Source: Hallerella sp964501065
GTDB taxonomy: Bacteria > Fibrobacterota > Fibrobacteria > Fibrobacterales > Fibrobacteraceae
Length of the DNA stretch: 26,377 nucleotides
Direction: 5' to 3'
Assembly: GCA_964501065.1 (NCBI GenBank)
Contig: CAZCRF010000033.1
Coordinates: 1-26,377, forward strand
Positions 9,136-16,780 of the stretch are shown piece after piece; positions within the stretch are counted from its first letter, which is position 1, and each line of letters opens with the position of its first letter. The position numbers were made by a program, and so were the translations under genes. The notes under the pieces are model-generated. The model was given only the letters and a program-made list of their open reading frames with translations, had not been told where the DNA came from and did no database searches.

Positions 9136-10481
9136 AATCCTTCAAACATTTGACCATTCCCCTTTTGACGGGCGTCCTTTTAATCCTTTTCTGTACAAGC
9201 CTTTTCGGAGAGAAAATTCCGATGAACGACGGGGCCGGATTCGACAGGGAGTTTTACAGGCGCGTGGCGGAAAATTTTTCAGAGGACTTCTTTGCTTCGG
9301 GGTACGATGCGTTTCGCATCCAGCGAATCTTCCCGTTTTTCATTGTGCATTATGCATTCTCCGTTTTTCACGTTTCCCCGACGCATGCGAATTTGATGCA
9401 TGTAATGACCGCTTTGCACGTGGGGAATTTGCTCTTGCAAATATTCTTTTTTTTCAAATTGTCAAAAATTCTCCAGTGGAAGCGTTCCACGGTTGCTGTT
9501 CTGTTTGCCTGTTTCTTTTTCTGTTTTCCGACGTTGAAGGGGTGCGGTTACGAGCCGTTTCAGACGGACGCTTTCGCCGTCACGCTGTCGCTCGCCTCTT
9601 TCGTCTTTTTTCTTTTAGGCAAAAGATTTTTGTCTTTGGCTGTCGGTTTTTTGGGAATCGTCACGTGGCCCACGGTGACGTTGCAGGCCATTCTGTTGGT
9701 TTGTTTCGACAAGCCTTTGTCCTCTTCCCTCGCTTCAAGATTTTCCTTTGCTAAAATTTTCCCGTTCGCCTATGGATTTTTGGTCGCCCTTTCCATTCTT
9801 TTCGTTGAAATGACGCATCACGGCGGTGTCTTGCGAAACTTGATGATGCGCGATTTCAATCCCGCCCTTACGGGGATTTCCTTGTGCGCGATTCTTCTCG
9901 CCTTGTACGGCGTGTTGCGGTGCGTTCCGGAATGCTCGATGCTTTCATGGAAAAATTGGGCTGCCGCATGGCGGAATTGCCGATGGAAAATCTTGATTCT
10001 ATCGCTTTTCGGCTGGTTTCTTGTCAAGTTTTACCTTTCATTGCACACAAATGAAGAAATTTTCAGCAGCAATTCGCTGTTCGCCTTGCAGATTTTGTGG
10101 CGGCCTCTCAAGTACCCGTTGATTCCCATTGTCGGGCATGTCGCCTACTACGGCATTTTCCCTGTTCTCGTCTTGCTCGCATTTCGGCAATTTTCCAAGG
10201 AGTTCTTCATGCGTTCTGCGGGGTTTTCCATGCTCTTCGTGGGATTCTTGATTTTGTCCTTGGACAGCGAAAGCCGCCATTTGGCGAGCTTTCTCCCGAT
10301 TTTGCTGTTGCCGCTCGGGAAGGCGTTGGACGGCTTGGATTTGAAGCCGGTTCGCGCCTCTGCTTTGATATCTCTCCAATTGGCGCTTTCTCATTTTTGT
10401 CTGCCCATCAATACAAGCCCCCTTCTCGGACAGCTCCAGACGGGAATTTCGATTTGCCGGAATCCCAACGTTATTTTATGA
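9132..10481 (+). CDS. Polytopic membrane protein, possibly GT-C-like; C-terminus probably frameshifted
   Basis: The product is 449 aa from ATG 9132, which overlaps the previous stop (ATGA). The open frame extends to 9096, but those residues lie in the preceding gene. About ten hydrophobic segments are visible. After the first there is an extracytoplasmic loop with acidic and basic residues (NDGAGFDREFYRR), then QRIFPFFIVHYAF. This arrangement recalls GT-C glycosyltransferases, but I cannot assign a family. The last ~18 residues (after INTSP) look unnatural. In the -1 frame the sequence continues as a soluble stretch (NFDLPESQRYFMNF) and a final membrane helix ending at 10594. A run of five C's at 10418-10422 is the likely site of a lost base. 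Restored, the protein would be 487 aa. Confidence 0.75.
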   Translation: MKSFKHLTIPLLTGVLLILFCTSLFGEKIPMNDGAGFDREFYRRVAENFSEDFFASGYDAFRIQRIFPFFIVHYAFSVFHVSPTHANLMHVMTALHVGNLLLQIFFFFKLSKILQWKRSTVAVLFACFFFCFPTLKGCGYEPFQTDAFAVTLSLASFVFFLLGKRFLSLAVGFLGIVTWPTVTLQAILLVCFDKPLSSSLASRFSFAKIFPFAYGFLVALSILFVEMTHHGGVLRNLMMRDFNPALTGISLCAILLALYGVLRCVPECSMLSWKNWAAAWRNCRWKILILSLFGWFLVKFYLSLHTNEEIFSSNSLFALQILWRPLKYPLIPIVGHVAYYGIFPVLVLLAFRQFSKEFFMRSAGFSMLFVGFLILSLDSESRHLASFLPILLLPLGKALDGLDLKPVRASALISLQLALSHFCLPINTSPLLGQLQTGISICRNPNVIL

Positions 10482-10594
10482 ATTTCGGTGCCTATATGAG
10501 CTTAGAAAGCTATCTATTTTGGATGATTGCCTCCGTTCTATCCTTTGTTGCGGTAATCTGGATTTTAAGCCCACTCGGCAAGTCTCGCCGATAA
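10478..10594 (+). CDS. 38-aa single-span membrane ORF, or displaced C-terminus of the preceding gene
   Basis: ATG 10478 overlaps the upstream stop by ATGA. The 38 residues contain one membrane helix (WMIASVLSFVAVIWIL) and a basic tail (GKSRR). Because the same frame stays open upstream and reads sensibly (DLPESQRYF), I favour it being the true C-terminus of the 9132 gene after a one-base deletion. A separate coupled small membrane protein remains possible. Confidence 0.45.
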   Translation: MNFGAYMSLESYLFWMIASVLSFVAVIWILSPLGKSRR

Positions 10595-10632
10595 AATGCA
10601 AAATTTCCCGTTTTTTTCGAAATCGACAAATC

Positions 10633-10639
10633 TATATTG
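10633..10639 (+). promoter_or_regulatory. Candidate -10 element (TATATTG) of the HD-like gene
   Basis: TATATTG lies 35 bases upstream of ATG 10668, in an AT-rich stretch with T-tract and no convincing -35. Confidence 0.4.
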
Positions 10640-10667
10640 TGGATAGGAACTTTTTCAAAGGAAAACT

Positions 10668-11192
10668 ATGCTGACACTGGACAAAGCTCTAGCCATTGCC
10701 GAGAAGGCGCACGCCGGACAAGTTGACAAAGCCGGAGGCCCTTATATCGACTTCCTCAAAAGCATTGCAGAACAGTTGAAGAATCAGGGGGAGTCCGAAG
10801 AGGTTCAGGTCTTGGCCGTTTTGCAAGATTTGCTGATGCCTTCCACCAAGCTTTCGAAAGAAGACATTGTGAGCATGGGCGTTCCCGCCGACATGGCGGA
10901 TTTGATTGAAAAAATGACTTATCACAAGAATCAGTCTTGGATTGACGAATACAGCTGCAAGTTGATGGCGGAAGGCATCCCGGCGGAAGAGGCGACCTAC
11001 GAATCGCGCGAAAAGGAATTTGTGAACTTTGTCAAGACGCTGAAGGCGAACCCTGTCGCGGCGAAGGCGAAGGCGGCCATCTTGCGCGCCCTTTTGGAAG
11101 ACAAGTATATCCGTCGGCAGGAACGGCGCGAATTGAAGACCAAGTTCCGCCTCAAAAAGTACCAAGCCGCCATCGAGGCTTTGGAAGCCTAG
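10668..11192 (+). CDS. Degenerate HD-domain protein of the RelA/SpoT hydrolase type
   Basis: The product is 174 aa with an AAAGGA SD. The N-terminus (ALAIAEKAHAGQVDKAGGPYI, residues 7-27) is a clear match to the start of (p)ppGpp hydrolase HD domains. The metal-binding residues are altered, however. The usual YxxHP is YIDFL (26-30), so that histidine is missing. The HD dyad in LLHDVVEDT is LQDLLMPS (52-59), with H replaced by Q. The late aspartate of the LADRxxN motif is not apparent around 134-145. Only H15 and D54 remain. The C-terminus is helical and highly basic (about 144-165). From family knowledge it should not hydrolyse (p)ppGpp, and it may be a binding or regulatory protein. It is a single-gene unit with a terminator directly after it. 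Confidence 0.75.
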   Translation: MLTLDKALAIAEKAHAGQVDKAGGPYIDFLKSIAEQLKNQGESEEVQVLAVLQDLLMPSTKLSKEDIVSMGVPADMADLIEKMTYHKNQSWIDEYSCKLMAEGIPAEEATYESREKEFVNFVKTLKANPVAAKAKAAILRALLEDKYIRRQERRELKTKFRLKKYQAAIEALEA

Positions 11193-11200
11193 AATTTTTT

Positions 11201-11228
11201 AGGGAAGTCCACTCCGGGCTTCCCTTTT
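11201..11228 (+). terminator. Rho-independent terminator after the HD-like gene
   Basis: AGGGAAG (11201-11207) and CTTCCCT (11219-11225) form a stem with an 11-base loop followed by TTTT. The serC -10 candidate comes directly after. Confidence 0.75.
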
Positions 11229-11230
11229 GC

Positions 11231-11237
11231 TAAATTG
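11231..11237 (+). promoter_or_regulatory. Candidate -10 element (TAAATTG) of serC
   Basis: TAAATTG begins 40 bases upstream of the serC ATG and immediately follows the upstream terminator, so the two units are packed with no gap. Confidence 0.4.
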
Positions 11238-11270
11238 AAACCGTCTTTGAAATCAACAAAGGACTATGCC

Positions 11271-12383
11271 ATGAGCAAAACCATCTACAATTTTAGCGCA
11301 GGTCCCTCTACGCTCCCCCCGAAAGCCACCCAAGAAGCCGCCGAAGCCATCAAGGACTTTGCCGGAACCGGAGTCGGCATCCTTGAAATCAGCCACCGGA
11401 CTCCCGCTGTCGAAGGAATGGTCGAAGACACCTCCTCCACTCTCCGCAAGCTGATGGGCATTCCCGAAAACTACGAAGTCGTCTATCTGGGCGGCGGCGC
11501 GTCCCTCCAGTTCTGCATGGTTCCGTTCAACCTCCTCGATGAAGACGGCAAGGCCGATTACATCAATTCCGGTGTTTGGGCGAACAAGGCCTTGAAAGAG
11601 GCGAAGGCTCTCGCTTCCGGCGTCAAGGAAATCGCGACGTCGAAACCGGACAATTACACGCATCTCCCGACCGAATTTGTGCAGACTCCCGGGGCGACTT
11701 ACCTCCACGTGACTAGCAACAATACCATTTACGGCACGGAATACTTCCAATTCCCGAAGGCGGAAAGCGGCTACCTGGTCTCCGACATGAGTTCCGACAT
11801 CCTTTCCCGCCTGGTGAACGTGAGCGATTTCGGTCTCATCTACGCGGGCGCGCAGAAGAACATGAGCTGCGCGGGTGTCACCGTGGTCATCGTCCGCAAG
11901 GACATTCTCGGCAAGGTCAAGCGTTATATTCCGACGATGCTCAATTACCAGACCCACATCGACGGGAAGAGCATGTTCAACACGCCGCCGGTATTCGCAA
12001 TCTACGTGATGAACCGTGTGCTCCACTGGCTCGACGACAACGGCGGCGTCTCCGAAATGGAAAAGGTGAACGTCGAGAAGGCCGGCTTGCTTTACGACTT
12101 CCTCGACAACTCCAAGCTTTTCACGAACACAGTGACCGTCAAGGAACACCGTTCGCGGATGAACATCCCGTTCGTCTATCGCCAGGGCGCCGTCGATCCG
12201 GCGAAGGTCGATGAATTGCAGAAGAGCTTCATCGCCTATGCCAAGGAAAACGGTCTCGAACAGCTGAAGGGACACCGTTCCGTCGGCGGATTCCGCGCGA
12301 GCCTTTACAATGCGATGCCGCTCGAAGGCGTCAAGGAGCTGGTCCGCGTGATGGGAGAATTCGAAAAGAAAATCCTCGGCTGA
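11271..12383 (+). CDS. serC: Phosphoserine aminotransferase
   Basis: The product is 370 aa. It is a class V PLP aminotransferase converting 3-phosphohydroxypyruvate and glutamate to phosphoserine, the second step of serine synthesis (it can also act in pyridoxal phosphate synthesis). Family motifs present are NFSAGPSTLP at the N-terminus, EISHRTP (39-45), YLGGGASLQF (72-81), HVTSNNTIYGTE (146-157) and the PLP lysine K196 in AGAQKN. The usual GxAG after it reads MSCAGVT. I chose ATG 11271 because the conserved N-terminus begins there and AAAGGA lies upstream; the frame from 11235 adds residues that are not conserved. No serA or serB is in the window. Confidence 0.95.
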   Translation: MSKTIYNFSAGPSTLPPKATQEAAEAIKDFAGTGVGILEISHRTPAVEGMVEDTSSTLRKLMGIPENYEVVYLGGGASLQFCMVPFNLLDEDGKADYINSGVWANKALKEAKALASGVKEIATSKPDNYTHLPTEFVQTPGATYLHVTSNNTIYGTEYFQFPKAESGYLVSDMSSDILSRLVNVSDFGLIYAGAQKNMSCAGVTVVIVRKDILGKVKRYIPTMLNYQTHIDGKSMFNTPPVFAIYVMNRVLHWLDDNGGVSEMEKVNVEKAGLLYDFLDNSKLFTNTVTVKEHRSRMNIPFVYRQGAVDPAKVDELQKSFIAYAKENGLEQLKGHRSVGGFRASLYNAMPLEGVKELVRVMGEFEKKILG

Positions 12384-12401
12384 TTTTTAGATGAAATCGG
12401 T

Positions 12402-12460
12402 CCCCGTGGCACGGAGGGCTTGTCCTGGAACGGACGGCTGACCGTGGCGCGGGATTTTTT
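12402..12460 (+). terminator. Long hairpin terminator after serC
   Basis: A 12-bp arm pair (CCCGTGGCACGG / CCGTGGCGCGGG, with one G-U pair and one mismatch) encloses an inner GTCC/GGAC stem. It is followed by a run of six T's at 12455-12460. It lies between convergent genes. Confidence 0.65.
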
Positions 12461-12501
12461 ATGGGGTGAATTTTTGGATGGGAGCCTTCGGCAGCACCTA
12501 A

Positions 12502-13536
12502 TCACTCCGTTATCGCAATTTTGATGACGCCGTCGAGGCGATTTTCGAAGATTCGGTAGGCCTCCTCAATTTTCGAAAGAGGGAATTTGTGCGTAATCAA
12601 CGGTGTCGTGTCGATTTTTCCCTGCTCGATGAGGCGAAGGATTTCGGCACAGTCGCAGCCGTCGACTCCGCCTGTCTTGAACGTCAGATTCTTTCCGTAC
12701 ATATCGGGTAGCGGAAGGGTCTGCGCCTTATCGTATAGGGCGACTACGGTTACGATGGCGTTCGGCCGGGCGCTTTTCCAGGCCAATTCGAAAGTGTCCC
12801 CTGCTCCGGCGACTTCTAGGACGACGTCTGCGCCGCCGTGATCCGAATTTGTACGTACAAATTCTTCGCATTCTTCCGGTCGGCAGAGCAAGACTTCGGG
12901 ATAATGCTTTCGGACGAACTGCGCCCGCGAGGAATCCTTCTCGCAGACGATGATTCTTTTCGGCGATTTTAACATCACACAGAGCAGTGTGCAGATGCCG
13001 GTCGGTCCCGCGCCGATGATGAGGACCGTATCGTCGGCAGAGATTTCGGAAATGCGGGCAGCCCAGAATCCCGTCGCCAAGATGTCGCCCACGAAGAGGG
13101 CCTGTTCATCGGTCACGCTGTCGGGGATTTTGTCTAACCCTTGGTCGGCGTACGGTACGCGGACGAATTCCGCCTGTCCGCCGTCGATGCGGCAGCCGAG
13201 CGCCCAACCGCCGTTTTTGTCCGAGCAGTTGTTGACGTATCCGCGCTTGCAGAAAAAGCACTCGCCGCAGAAGGTTTCCACGTTGACCGTGACGCGGTCG
13301 CCGGGCTTGACCGTCTTGACTTCCGTGCCGACATTTTCGACGATGCCCACCATTTCATGGCCGACGGTTGTGCCGGGGACGGCTCGGGGCACGGAACCGT
13401 GCTTGATGTGCAAGTCGCTCGTGCAGATGGATCCGAGGGTCACGCGGACGACGGCGTCTTTGGGGTGGAGAATTTGCGGCTTCGGCTTGTCCGTCAAGGT
13501 GAACTTGCCGCGTTCAACGTAGGTCAGGGATTGCAC
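12502..13536 (-). CDS. Zinc-dependent medium-chain alcohol dehydrogenase
   Basis: The product is 344 aa of the medium-chain dehydrogenase/reductase superfamily. Catalytic zinc ligands are C38 (ICTSD) and H60/E61 (GHEMVG). The structural zinc is bound by C90, C93, C96 and C104. The dinucleotide-binding GxGxxG is GAGPTG (175-180), after a VLII strand, and the E-K-D after the next strand (VCEKD) favours NAD. It oxidises a secondary alcohol, polyol or similar, or reduces the corresponding ketone or aldehyde; the substrate cannot be read from the sequence. The start is a GTG at 13536 with GGAG six bases upstream. A TACATTTG element lies 39 bases before it. It is transcribed alone, divergent from the 13707 gene. 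Confidence 0.92.
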   Translation of the reverse strand: MQSLTYVERGKFTLTDKPKPQILHPKDAVVRVTLGSICTSDLHIKHGSVPRAVPGTTVGHEMVGIVENVGTEVKTVKPGDRVTVNVETFCGECFFCKRGYVNNCSDKNGGWALGCRIDGGQAEFVRVPYADQGLDKIPDSVTDEQALFVGDILATGFWAARISEISADDTVLIIGAGPTGICTLLCVMLKSPKRIIVCEKDSSRAQFVRKHYPEVLLCRPEECEEFVRTNSDHGGADVVLEVAGAGDTFELAWKSARPNAIVTVVALYDKAQTLPLPDMYGKNLTFKTGGVDGCDCAEILRLIEQGKIDTTPLITHKFPLSKIEEAYRIFENRLDGVIKIAITE

Positions 13537-13567
13537 GGGAATCTCCGAATTTTATCTGATTTTCCAC

Positions 13568-13575
13568 ACAAATGT
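13568..13575 (-). promoter_or_regulatory. Candidate -10 element (TACATTTG) of the alcohol dehydrogenase
   Basis: Read on the minus strand, TACATTTG starts 39 bases upstream of the GTG start. This is the same spacing class as the other elements in the window. Confidence 0.4.
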
Positions 13576-13665
13576 AACATTCTCGCGGACATCCTGAACG
13601 ACAGGCCCAGGCGGGGGCTTGACTACATGACCCCGAAAGAGAAACGGTTCTTTGCCCGTTGAATG

Positions 13666-13673
13666 TATATTTG
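13666..13673 (+). promoter_or_regulatory. Candidate -10 element (TATATTTG) of the 13707 gene
   Basis: TATATTTG lies 41 bases upstream of ATG 13707. It is directly preceded by a small inverted repeat, AACGG...CCGTT (13643-13660), that could be an operator. The element rules against ATG 13659 and makes 13677 unlikely. Confidence 0.45.
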
Positions 13674-13706
13674 CCGATGGAAATTTTGTCCAAAGGATTA
13701 GCCCGA

Positions 13707-14258
13707 ATGAAAAGTCTCTTGACCGCCGCCCTTTTGTCCGTTTCGTTTGCGTTCGCCATCGACATCTCGGCGACGACTCCGAACGGTTCCGTGGTGATTT
13801 TGCATGATAACGGAACGTGGGAATACTACAAGAACAACGCCCAGATTCACGACATCCGCGAATCGGCGATTCCCAAGGATATGCAGACCGTCGTCTCCAT
13901 CGAATACGAATCCCTGGAAAAGTTGCAGAACGACATGCGGATGCGCATGGAGGCGGATGATGCCGAAGAAAGCTTGATCCGCGACAGCTTGAGGACGCTC
14001 CCGCCTGGCGGCATCGTACATTTCTGCGTGCCGGAATCTCAAGTGCACCGGGGGAATCCGAGGACTTTCACCTACACCGTCTGGGTCGGCAAGAAACAGG
14101 TTTACAAGTCTTCCGTTTCGGAATCCGCCGCCGTCCCGTCGGAAACTGCCGGGGTGACATATCTGCTCTCCGTGCCGCTGCGCATGAAGGTCGCGGGGAA
14201 GCCGGTGAAGGCCCGGGTGGAAGAAGGCCTGTCCTCGATCGATTTCGACGTGCGCTGA
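13707..14258 (+). CDS. Small secreted protein of unknown function
   Basis: The product is 183 aa. It has a short signal peptide (KSLLTAALLSVSFAFA, cut before IDIS). The motif NGSVVILHDNGTWEYY follows at the mature N-terminus; NGTWEY-type motifs recur in small periplasmic proteins of unknown function. The middle is acidic and helical (EYESLEKLQNDMRMRMEADDAEE). The C-terminal half is strand-rich (TFTYTVWVGKKQVYKS, YLLSVPLRMKV). I chose ATG 13707 for its AAAGGA SD, the signal peptide and the promoter element at 13666. The stop overlaps the next start (TGATG), so it is coupled to the exonuclease gene, an odd pairing of a secreted and a cytosolic protein. Confidence 0.75.
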   Translation: MKSLLTAALLSVSFAFAIDISATTPNGSVVILHDNGTWEYYKNNAQIHDIRESAIPKDMQTVVSIEYESLEKLQNDMRMRMEADDAEESLIRDSLRTLPPGGIVHFCVPESQVHRGNPRTFTYTVWVGKKQVYKSSVSESAAVPSETAGVTYLLSVPLRMKVAGKPVKARVEEGLSSIDFDVR

Positions 14259-15340
14259 TGGAGACTCCGAGCTTTGCAGTCGTCGACGTGGAAACGACCG
14301 GTGGGAAGCCGGAACGTTCCCGCATCATCGAAATCGGGATTGTCCATGTCGACGGTTGGGAAATTTCCCGAAAGTTCGAATCGCTGGTCCAGCCGGGGGA
14401 GGAACTTTCGCCGTTTATCGAAGGTCTGACGGGCATCACGGGGAAAATGCTCCGGAATGCGCCGACCTTCGATTCGATTGCCTCTGAGGTGGAGTCGTTT
14501 TTGGCCGGGCGTATCTTCGTCTCTCACAACGTGGCCTTCGATTATGCCGCCGTCGGACGGGAGATGCGCCGTTCCGGCCTTGACTTCTCTCCGGAAAGGC
14601 TCTGCACGTTGAAACTTTCCCGTCGCGTTTTCCCGGGACTCGCCAAGTACAGCCTGCGCGAACTTTCCCTGTCGCTAGGTCTTCCGGATTTTGGGCATCA
14701 CCGTGCATTGAACGATGCGGAGGCCGCCGCCCGGCTTTTGATTCTCGCCAAGGAGCGCGGGGGACTTTCGCAAATCGAGGAGCTTCTGCGCGGCGGAAAA
14801 CGTCCGTTGGCTTATCCGCCCGGTTGGACGGACGAAAATTTCCGGAAGATTCCCCGTGCGCCGGGAATCGCTTACTTTGTCGGGAAGGAGGGGATTTTGT
14901 ATGCGGTTGCGGCGCGGAATTTGCAAAGTCGCGTGTTGGAATTCTTTTCGGGGACGCGGAAACGTCCGTTGAAAGGTTTGCCCGTCGTGGATGTCCGCAC
15001 GAAAGTCCTCGGCTCGGAACTGCTTTCGAAGCTCTGCCTCGAATCGGAACTTGCGCAGAAGAGGTTCCCGTGCAATGTCGCCATATCGAAGATGCCGGAT
15101 ATCGGGGAGCCGTTGCCGGACATGGCGATTTTCCTGCCGGGGCGTTTTGACGGAGACCGCGGCGTAGTCGTCGTGCGGGGCGGCAAGGTTCTCGGATTCT
15201 CCTTTGTACGGGAAGAATCGGCGGCGCGACTTTCCGAAGTCCTCGAAGCCTTGATCCCGTTCGAGCAGACGGCGAACTTGGTCCCGCTGATTCGGCAAGG
15301 GCTGCGGAAGAACGGCATCCGGGTGCAGTTCCTTTCATGA
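14258..15340 (+). CDS. DnaQ-type 3'-5' exonuclease fused to a degenerate UvrC-like GIY-YIG module
   Basis: The product is 360 aa. Residues 1-165 are a DEDDh exonuclease domain like the epsilon subunit of DNA polymerase III, with D10 and E12 (VDVETTG), SHNVAFD (89-95, D95), H148 and D153 (HRALNDA). After a linker, residues ~194-275 follow the layout of the UvrC/Cho N-terminal endonuclease (IPRAPGIAYF, LYAVAARNLQSRVLEFFSG, GSELLSKLCLESEL). The GIY is GIAY and the usual VGKS/YIG stretch reads AVAA, so the nuclease centre looks impaired; a GSEL glutamate remains. The C-terminal ~85 residues are unassigned. Exonuclease-GIY-YIG fusions are a known architecture. Role: probably DNA repair or proofreading-like trimming. 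Confidence 0.85.
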   Translation: METPSFAVVDVETTGGKPERSRIIEIGIVHVDGWEISRKFESLVQPGEELSPFIEGLTGITGKMLRNAPTFDSIASEVESFLAGRIFVSHNVAFDYAAVGREMRRSGLDFSPERLCTLKLSRRVFPGLAKYSLRELSLSLGLPDFGHHRALNDAEAAARLLILAKERGGLSQIEELLRGGKRPLAYPPGWTDENFRKIPRAPGIAYFVGKEGILYAVAARNLQSRVLEFFSGTRKRPLKGLPVVDVRTKVLGSELLSKLCLESELAQKRFPCNVAISKMPDIGEPLPDMAIFLPGRFDGDRGVVVVRGGKVLGFSFVREESAARLSEVLEALIPFEQTANLVPLIRQGLRKNGIRVQFLS

Positions 15341-15404
15341 TGCGATTCCGAGGCGGTTTGGGGGACTTTCGAGCGCAAGCTCTCGGATTTGAAATCAGAA
15401 TTTG

Positions 15405-15412
15405 TATATTTC
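15405..15412 (+). promoter_or_regulatory. Candidate -10 element (TATATTTC) of gpmA
   Basis: TATATTTC lies 41 bases upstream of ATG 15446, in an AT-rich patch. No good -35 is visible at 16-18 bases. Confidence 0.4.
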
Positions 15413-15445
15413 GCTCGGAACATTTTTCTAGAAAAGGAATACACC

Positions 15446-16195
15446 ATGAGTTATAAACTTGTTCTCATCCGCCACGGCGAATCCGAATGGAATCTCAAGA
15501 ATTTGTTCACCGGTTGGAGCGATCCCGATCTGTCCGAAACGGGGCACAAGGAAGCGAAGCTCGGCGGACAGTTGCTGAAAAAGGACGGCTTCACTTTTGA
15601 CATCGCTTACACTTCTTATTTGAAGCGCGCCATCCACACTTGCAACCATGTCCTCGAAGAAATGGATTTGGAATGGATCCCGGTCGTCAAGAACTGGCGT
15701 TTGAACGAGCGTCATTACGGCGCACTCCAAGGATTGAACAAGTCCGAAACGGCCGCCAAGTATGGCGAAGACCAGGTGAAGATTTGGCGTCGCTCCTTTG
15801 ACATCACGCCTCCCGCCTTGGAAGAGGATGACCCGCGCAACCCGAAGAAAGAAGCCAAGTACGCCGCCGAAGACCCGGCGATTCTCCCTCTCACGGAATC
15901 TCTCAAGATTACGATTGACCGCGTCGTCCCGTATTGGGAAAACGTCATCAAGAAGGATGTCGCTGCGGGAAAGAAGGTCCTGATTGCCGCCCACGGGAAC
16001 TCCCTCCGCGCATTGGTGAAATATCTCGACAACATTTCCGATGCGGAAATCACCGGATTGAACATCCCGACGGGAGTCCCGCTGGTCTACACTCTTGATG
16101 AAAACTTCAAACCGGTGGAACATCATTACTTGGGCGACCAGGATGCCATCAACGCGAAAATCAACGCCGTGAAGAATCAGGGCGCAAAGAAGTAA
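15446..16195 (+). CDS. gpmA: 2,3-bisphosphoglycerate-dependent phosphoglycerate mutase
   Basis: The product is 249 aa, the length of the classical dPGM. It interconverts 3- and 2-phosphoglycerate in glycolysis and gluconeogenesis via a phosphohistidine. The RHGE motif gives the phosphorylated H10. E88 (NERHYG) is the proton donor and H183 (AAHGNSLRAL) the second active-site histidine. NLFTGWSDPDLSETG and YGALQGLNKSETAAKYG are hallmark dPGM segments. I chose ATG 15446 for the AAAGGA SD eight bases upstream and the conserved N-terminus; the open frame from 15389 would include the promoter element. It is a monocistronic unit with a strong terminator. Confidence 0.97.
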   Translation: MSYKLVLIRHGESEWNLKNLFTGWSDPDLSETGHKEAKLGGQLLKKDGFTFDIAYTSYLKRAIHTCNHVLEEMDLEWIPVVKNWRLNERHYGALQGLNKSETAAKYGEDQVKIWRRSFDITPPALEEDDPRNPKKEAKYAAEDPAILPLTESLKITIDRVVPYWENVIKKDVAAGKKVLIAAHGNSLRALVKYLDNISDAEITGLNIPTGVPLVYTLDENFKPVEHHYLGDQDAINAKINAVKNQGAKK

Positions 16196-16215
16196 TCGCT
16201 TTTCGATTTGCAAGG

Positions 16216-16242
16216 GCCGCCCCGACGGGCGGCTTTTCTTTT
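16216..16242 (+). terminator. Rho-independent terminator after gpmA
   Basis: A perfect 7-bp stem GCCGCCC / GGGCGGC with a CGAC loop (16216-16233) is followed by TTTTCTTTT. Confidence 0.9.
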
Positions 16243-16330
16243 GCTCGGAATTCGGGACGGCGGATGCTCGAATGCGGCTTTCGGCACTTTGAGGTTTAAT
16301 GTGGGTGCAAAAAAAACTATTTTTGGGGAA

Positions 16331-16780
16331 ATGGATTTTTTCAAAAGCATTTTCCGGAAACTGCCGAAAAAAGACGCCCTCTTGGGGCAGCTTTGGCGTT
16401 ACGGCGTTACGGGAGGCTTGGCGTTTGCCGTCGATTTTGGACTTTTCTCCGCGTTCCTTTACGGTTTTGGGGTTCATTATTTGCTGGCGAATTTGGCGGG
16501 TCTTGTCGGAGGCCTCGCCGTCAATTACGCGATAAGCGTCGGATGGGTGTTTTCGGCCTGCAAGAGGAATTTTGAATCGCGCCGCGGGCTTGAAATCCTT
16601 TTGTTTGCAGTTGTCGGCGTCATCGGGATGGGGCTGAACCAGCTCTTGATGTGGCTCTTCGTCGGTGTGGGGGGATTCCCTCCGATGCTTTCGAAAATCG
16701 TTTCGGCGGTGATTGTCTTGCTTTGGAATTTTTTGGGGCGGAAAGTCTTGCTTTTTAAAGAAGGAAAAATTTCGATATGA
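16331..16780 (+). CDS. GtrA-family membrane protein (polyprenyl-phosphate-sugar flippase type)
   Basis: The product is 149 aa with four membrane helices and the GtrA pattern: LLGQLWRYGVTGGLAFAVDFGLF (TM1), LLANLAGLVGGLAVNYAISVGWVF (TM2, with the conserved N and following WVF), ILLFAVVGVIGMGLNQLLMWLF (TM3) and LSKIVSAVIVLLWNFLGRKVLLF (TM4, with WNF). GtrA proteins are thought to carry undecaprenyl-phosphate-linked sugars across the inner membrane. I chose ATG 16331 for its GGGGA SD; the longer frame from 16208 overlaps the gpmA terminator. The stop overlaps the next ATG (ATGA). It is the first gene of a three-gene cassette. Confidence 0.9.
   Translation: MDFFKSIFRKLPKKDALLGQLWRYGVTGGLAFAVDFGLFSAFLYGFGVHYLLANLAGLVGGLAVNYAISVGWVFSACKRNFESRRGLEILLFAVVGVIGMGLNQLLMWLFVGVGGFPPMLSKIVSAVIVLLWNFLGRKVLLFKEGKISI

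Noticed and set aside
16208..16330. Extended N-terminus of the GtrA protein
   Set aside because: It overlaps the gpmA terminator, and the conserved GtrA part begins after ATG 16331, which has a good SD.
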